Part shown: positions 62,755 through 64,000 of the stretch, in pieces
How the letters are laid out: the number at the start of each line of letters is the position of its first letter
Numbering within the stretch: position 1 is the stretch's first letter
Assembly: GCA_964496125.1 (NCBI GenBank)
Contig: CAZBXE010000001.1
Location: 124,001-188,000 of the forward strand
Origin: CAZBXE01 sp964496125
GTDB lineage: Bacteria > Chlamydiota > Chlamydiia > Chlamydiales > CAZBXE01
DNA length: 64,000 nucleotides
Direction of reading: 5' to 3'
Made by a program: the position numbers and the translations under genes
Notes under the pieces: model-generated
Database searches by the model: none
What the model saw: only the letters and a program-made list of their open reading frames with translations
Told to the model about the DNA's origin: nothing

Positions 62755-64000
62755 TTAGACCTTCTTTATGGTAATATGTGACGGGGCATATTTTTTTTTG
62801 GGAATGAGAAACTTAAGGAGCTTCTCATCACTACCTGTTTTTGCATGATCAACTCCATCGACTTGGATGAGATATTCTCCCACATCTGGCACGCTCCACA
62901 CCATTTCCCCATCTCCAAAGCCTTCTGTGAGAAATGAAAAGCTAGTCTCAGCCCTTACCAGGTTCCATATGCTCCAATTCGACTCTGAGAGGAAAAATGA
63001 CCTTTCGTTGCTAGCTTTTTTTAACACGATGATAGGAGTTTCTATCTCCTTGTCGAGGTAGACGTAGAGGCTACCTTGTAAATGCATCTCACCGATCACA
63101 CCATGGGAGGCAAGGTAGTTTACTCCCTTAAGACTGGCCTGATCGAATCGGATGGTGTGCAAGTTGCCGAGATCTTCGAACCGGAAACGATCCTCACCTT
63201 CTTGGAAGATTTTGACGTCGTAGAAACTGTTTGCAATTTTGGCATAGGAGCTTGCATGAATGGGGTGCGGGTTTTGCTTTTTAATGTAGTTGATGACTTC
63301 GAAGAGCGCTCTTAAACTGGCTTCTTTTTCGCCGGTAAAAAAGTGGTAATAAAGGTTAATCGGCTTGATTCTTATGGGAGATTCCGTATTGGCGTATGTT
63401 TCTGGCAGCTCTCGAAATCCGTAGTAGCGGTCTGTCCAGAGGTCTGTATAGGTGATTTCGTTGCTATTTGAGCTGTAGATTTGCCGCTCTTTGCCCACCT
63501 GTCTACCAAGCGGTCTCACAAAGGCGTACGAGGGAAATCTTTGATCAAAGCGGTTGTCTCCCCCGTTGAGGTTCATAATGCCCGCTTCCCTTGCGAGGCG
63601 CAGAGCCTCTTCAAAGGGTCTGCAGTTTCCAGACCAAAGGATCATTTGTGCTTTTTTGCCCTCTGGACAGAGAGAATTTGCCTTGCTAAGCGCTCCATCT
63701 ATTTCTTGGTTAATCTGGAAGCGGTGGTTGGCATAACTTCTTGGAACAACATACCCTTCTCTGATCTCTTTTTTTGCTGGAGCTAGATTCAATTCAGTGG
63801 GTGTAGGCTTCCAACTTCCGTAGGGATACAGGGAGAGAAAGGGGACCTCCTTTTCGGGTGTGTAGTCGATAAAGAATTCCCAATCGAGAGGGTGAGAATA
63901 TGTATGGCAGGCAGCTTCGATATGCGCAAGCGAAAAGATCTTCCTACCGATTTCTATTGATTTTTCTGTGCCTACCCAATCAAGGTCGATGTCTGCTCCG
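62755..64000 (-). CDS. pelA: PelA-type polysaccharide deacetylase, 5' end outside the window
   Basis: The frame is open from the right window edge to the stop at 62755 (about 414 residues visible). It carries the metal-binding His pair in ACHTYSHPLDW and PelA blocks ILWSGNCRPFEEALRLAREA and GIMNLNGGDNRFDQRFPSYA, then LYYHFFTGEKEASLRALFEV and a beta-rich C-terminal domain. PelA deacetylase (CE18) partially removes acetyl groups from Pel, giving the cationic polymer. The DxD region and start are outside the window; whether a second hydrolase domain precedes it is unknown. Confidence 0.9.
   Translation of the reverse strand, partial: GADIDLDWVGTEKSIEIGRKIFSLAHIEAACHTYSHPLDWEFFIDYTPEKEVPFLSLYPYGSWKPTPTELNLAPAKKEIREGYVVPRSYANHRFQINQEIDGALSKANSLCPEGKKAQMILWSGNCRPFEEALRLAREAGIMNLNGGDNRFDQRFPSYAFVRPLGRQVGKERQIYSSNSNEITYTDLWTDRYYGFRELPETYANTESPIRIKPINLYYHFFTGEKEASLRALFEVINYIKKQNPHPIHASSYAKIANSFYDVKIFQEGEDRFRFEDLGNLHTIRFDQASLKGVNYLASHGVIGEMHLQGSLYVYLDKEIETPIIVLKKASNERSFFLSESNWSIWNLVRAETSFSFLTEGFGDGEMVWSVPDVGEYLIQVDGVDHAKTGSDEKLLKFLIPKKKYAPSHITIKKV

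Overview
The window most likely comes from an environmental member of the Chlamydiota (Parachlamydia/Waddlia/Simkania-like). This is inferred from gene content: a long, chlamydial-type IspG (619 residues), Legionella-OMP/MOMP-like and cysteine-rich outer-membrane proteins, an F-box/WD40 protein, candidate secreted effectors, a proton-pumping pyrophosphatase and many lineage-specific small secreted proteins. No rRNA or other marker fixes the genus.

Layout. 1-4.7 kb: an unrecognised partial gene, recR, a signal-less thermolysin-like protease with a Pro-rich linker, then tRNA-Thr and tRNA-Tyr. 4.7-5.06 kb is a patchwork of gene debris. 5-13.1 kb: an Ntn amidase, two membrane proteins (one MscS-type), outer-membrane proteins and a GH130-like propeller protein. 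13.1-13.8 kb is a mobile-element scar. 13.8-20.6 kb: F-box/WD40 protein, a glycosyltransferase/debranching-enzyme pair and acetyltransferases. 20.6-27.3 kb: a loose glycan/small-molecule modification cluster (ATP-grasp, methyltransferase-like, GT4, pyruvyl transferase, FemAB/GNAT-like). 27.5-32.4 kb: a complete sulfate-type ABC importer and a beta-carbonic anhydrase. 32.5-34.7 kb: an RNA-repair pair, RtcB plus a fused 2H-phosphoesterase-archease. 35-49 kb: rRNA methyltransferase, two tandem BrnQ carriers, a repeat-rich gap, an Inc-like protein, an L,D-transpeptidase-like protein, ispG, msrB, a GGQ rescue factor and hppA.

The most striking part is 49.2-64.0 kb on the minus strand: a Pel exopolysaccharide biosynthesis operon, in transcription order PelA deacetylase (cut by the window edge), PelA-type GH114 hydrolase as a separate gene, PelB, PelD, PelE, PelF, PelG, followed by a PAS-GAF histidine kinase and a stand-alone receiver. 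PelF would polymerise the sugar, PelD/E/F/G form the inner-membrane synthase/export complex, the PelA parts deacetylate and trim the polymer in the periplasm, and PelB carries it through the outer membrane. PelC is absent, PelA is split with its halves in reversed order, PelD lacks an obvious c-di-GMP I-site, and pelG contains an assembly gap (10 N). A Pel system in an obligately intracellular phylum is unexpected.
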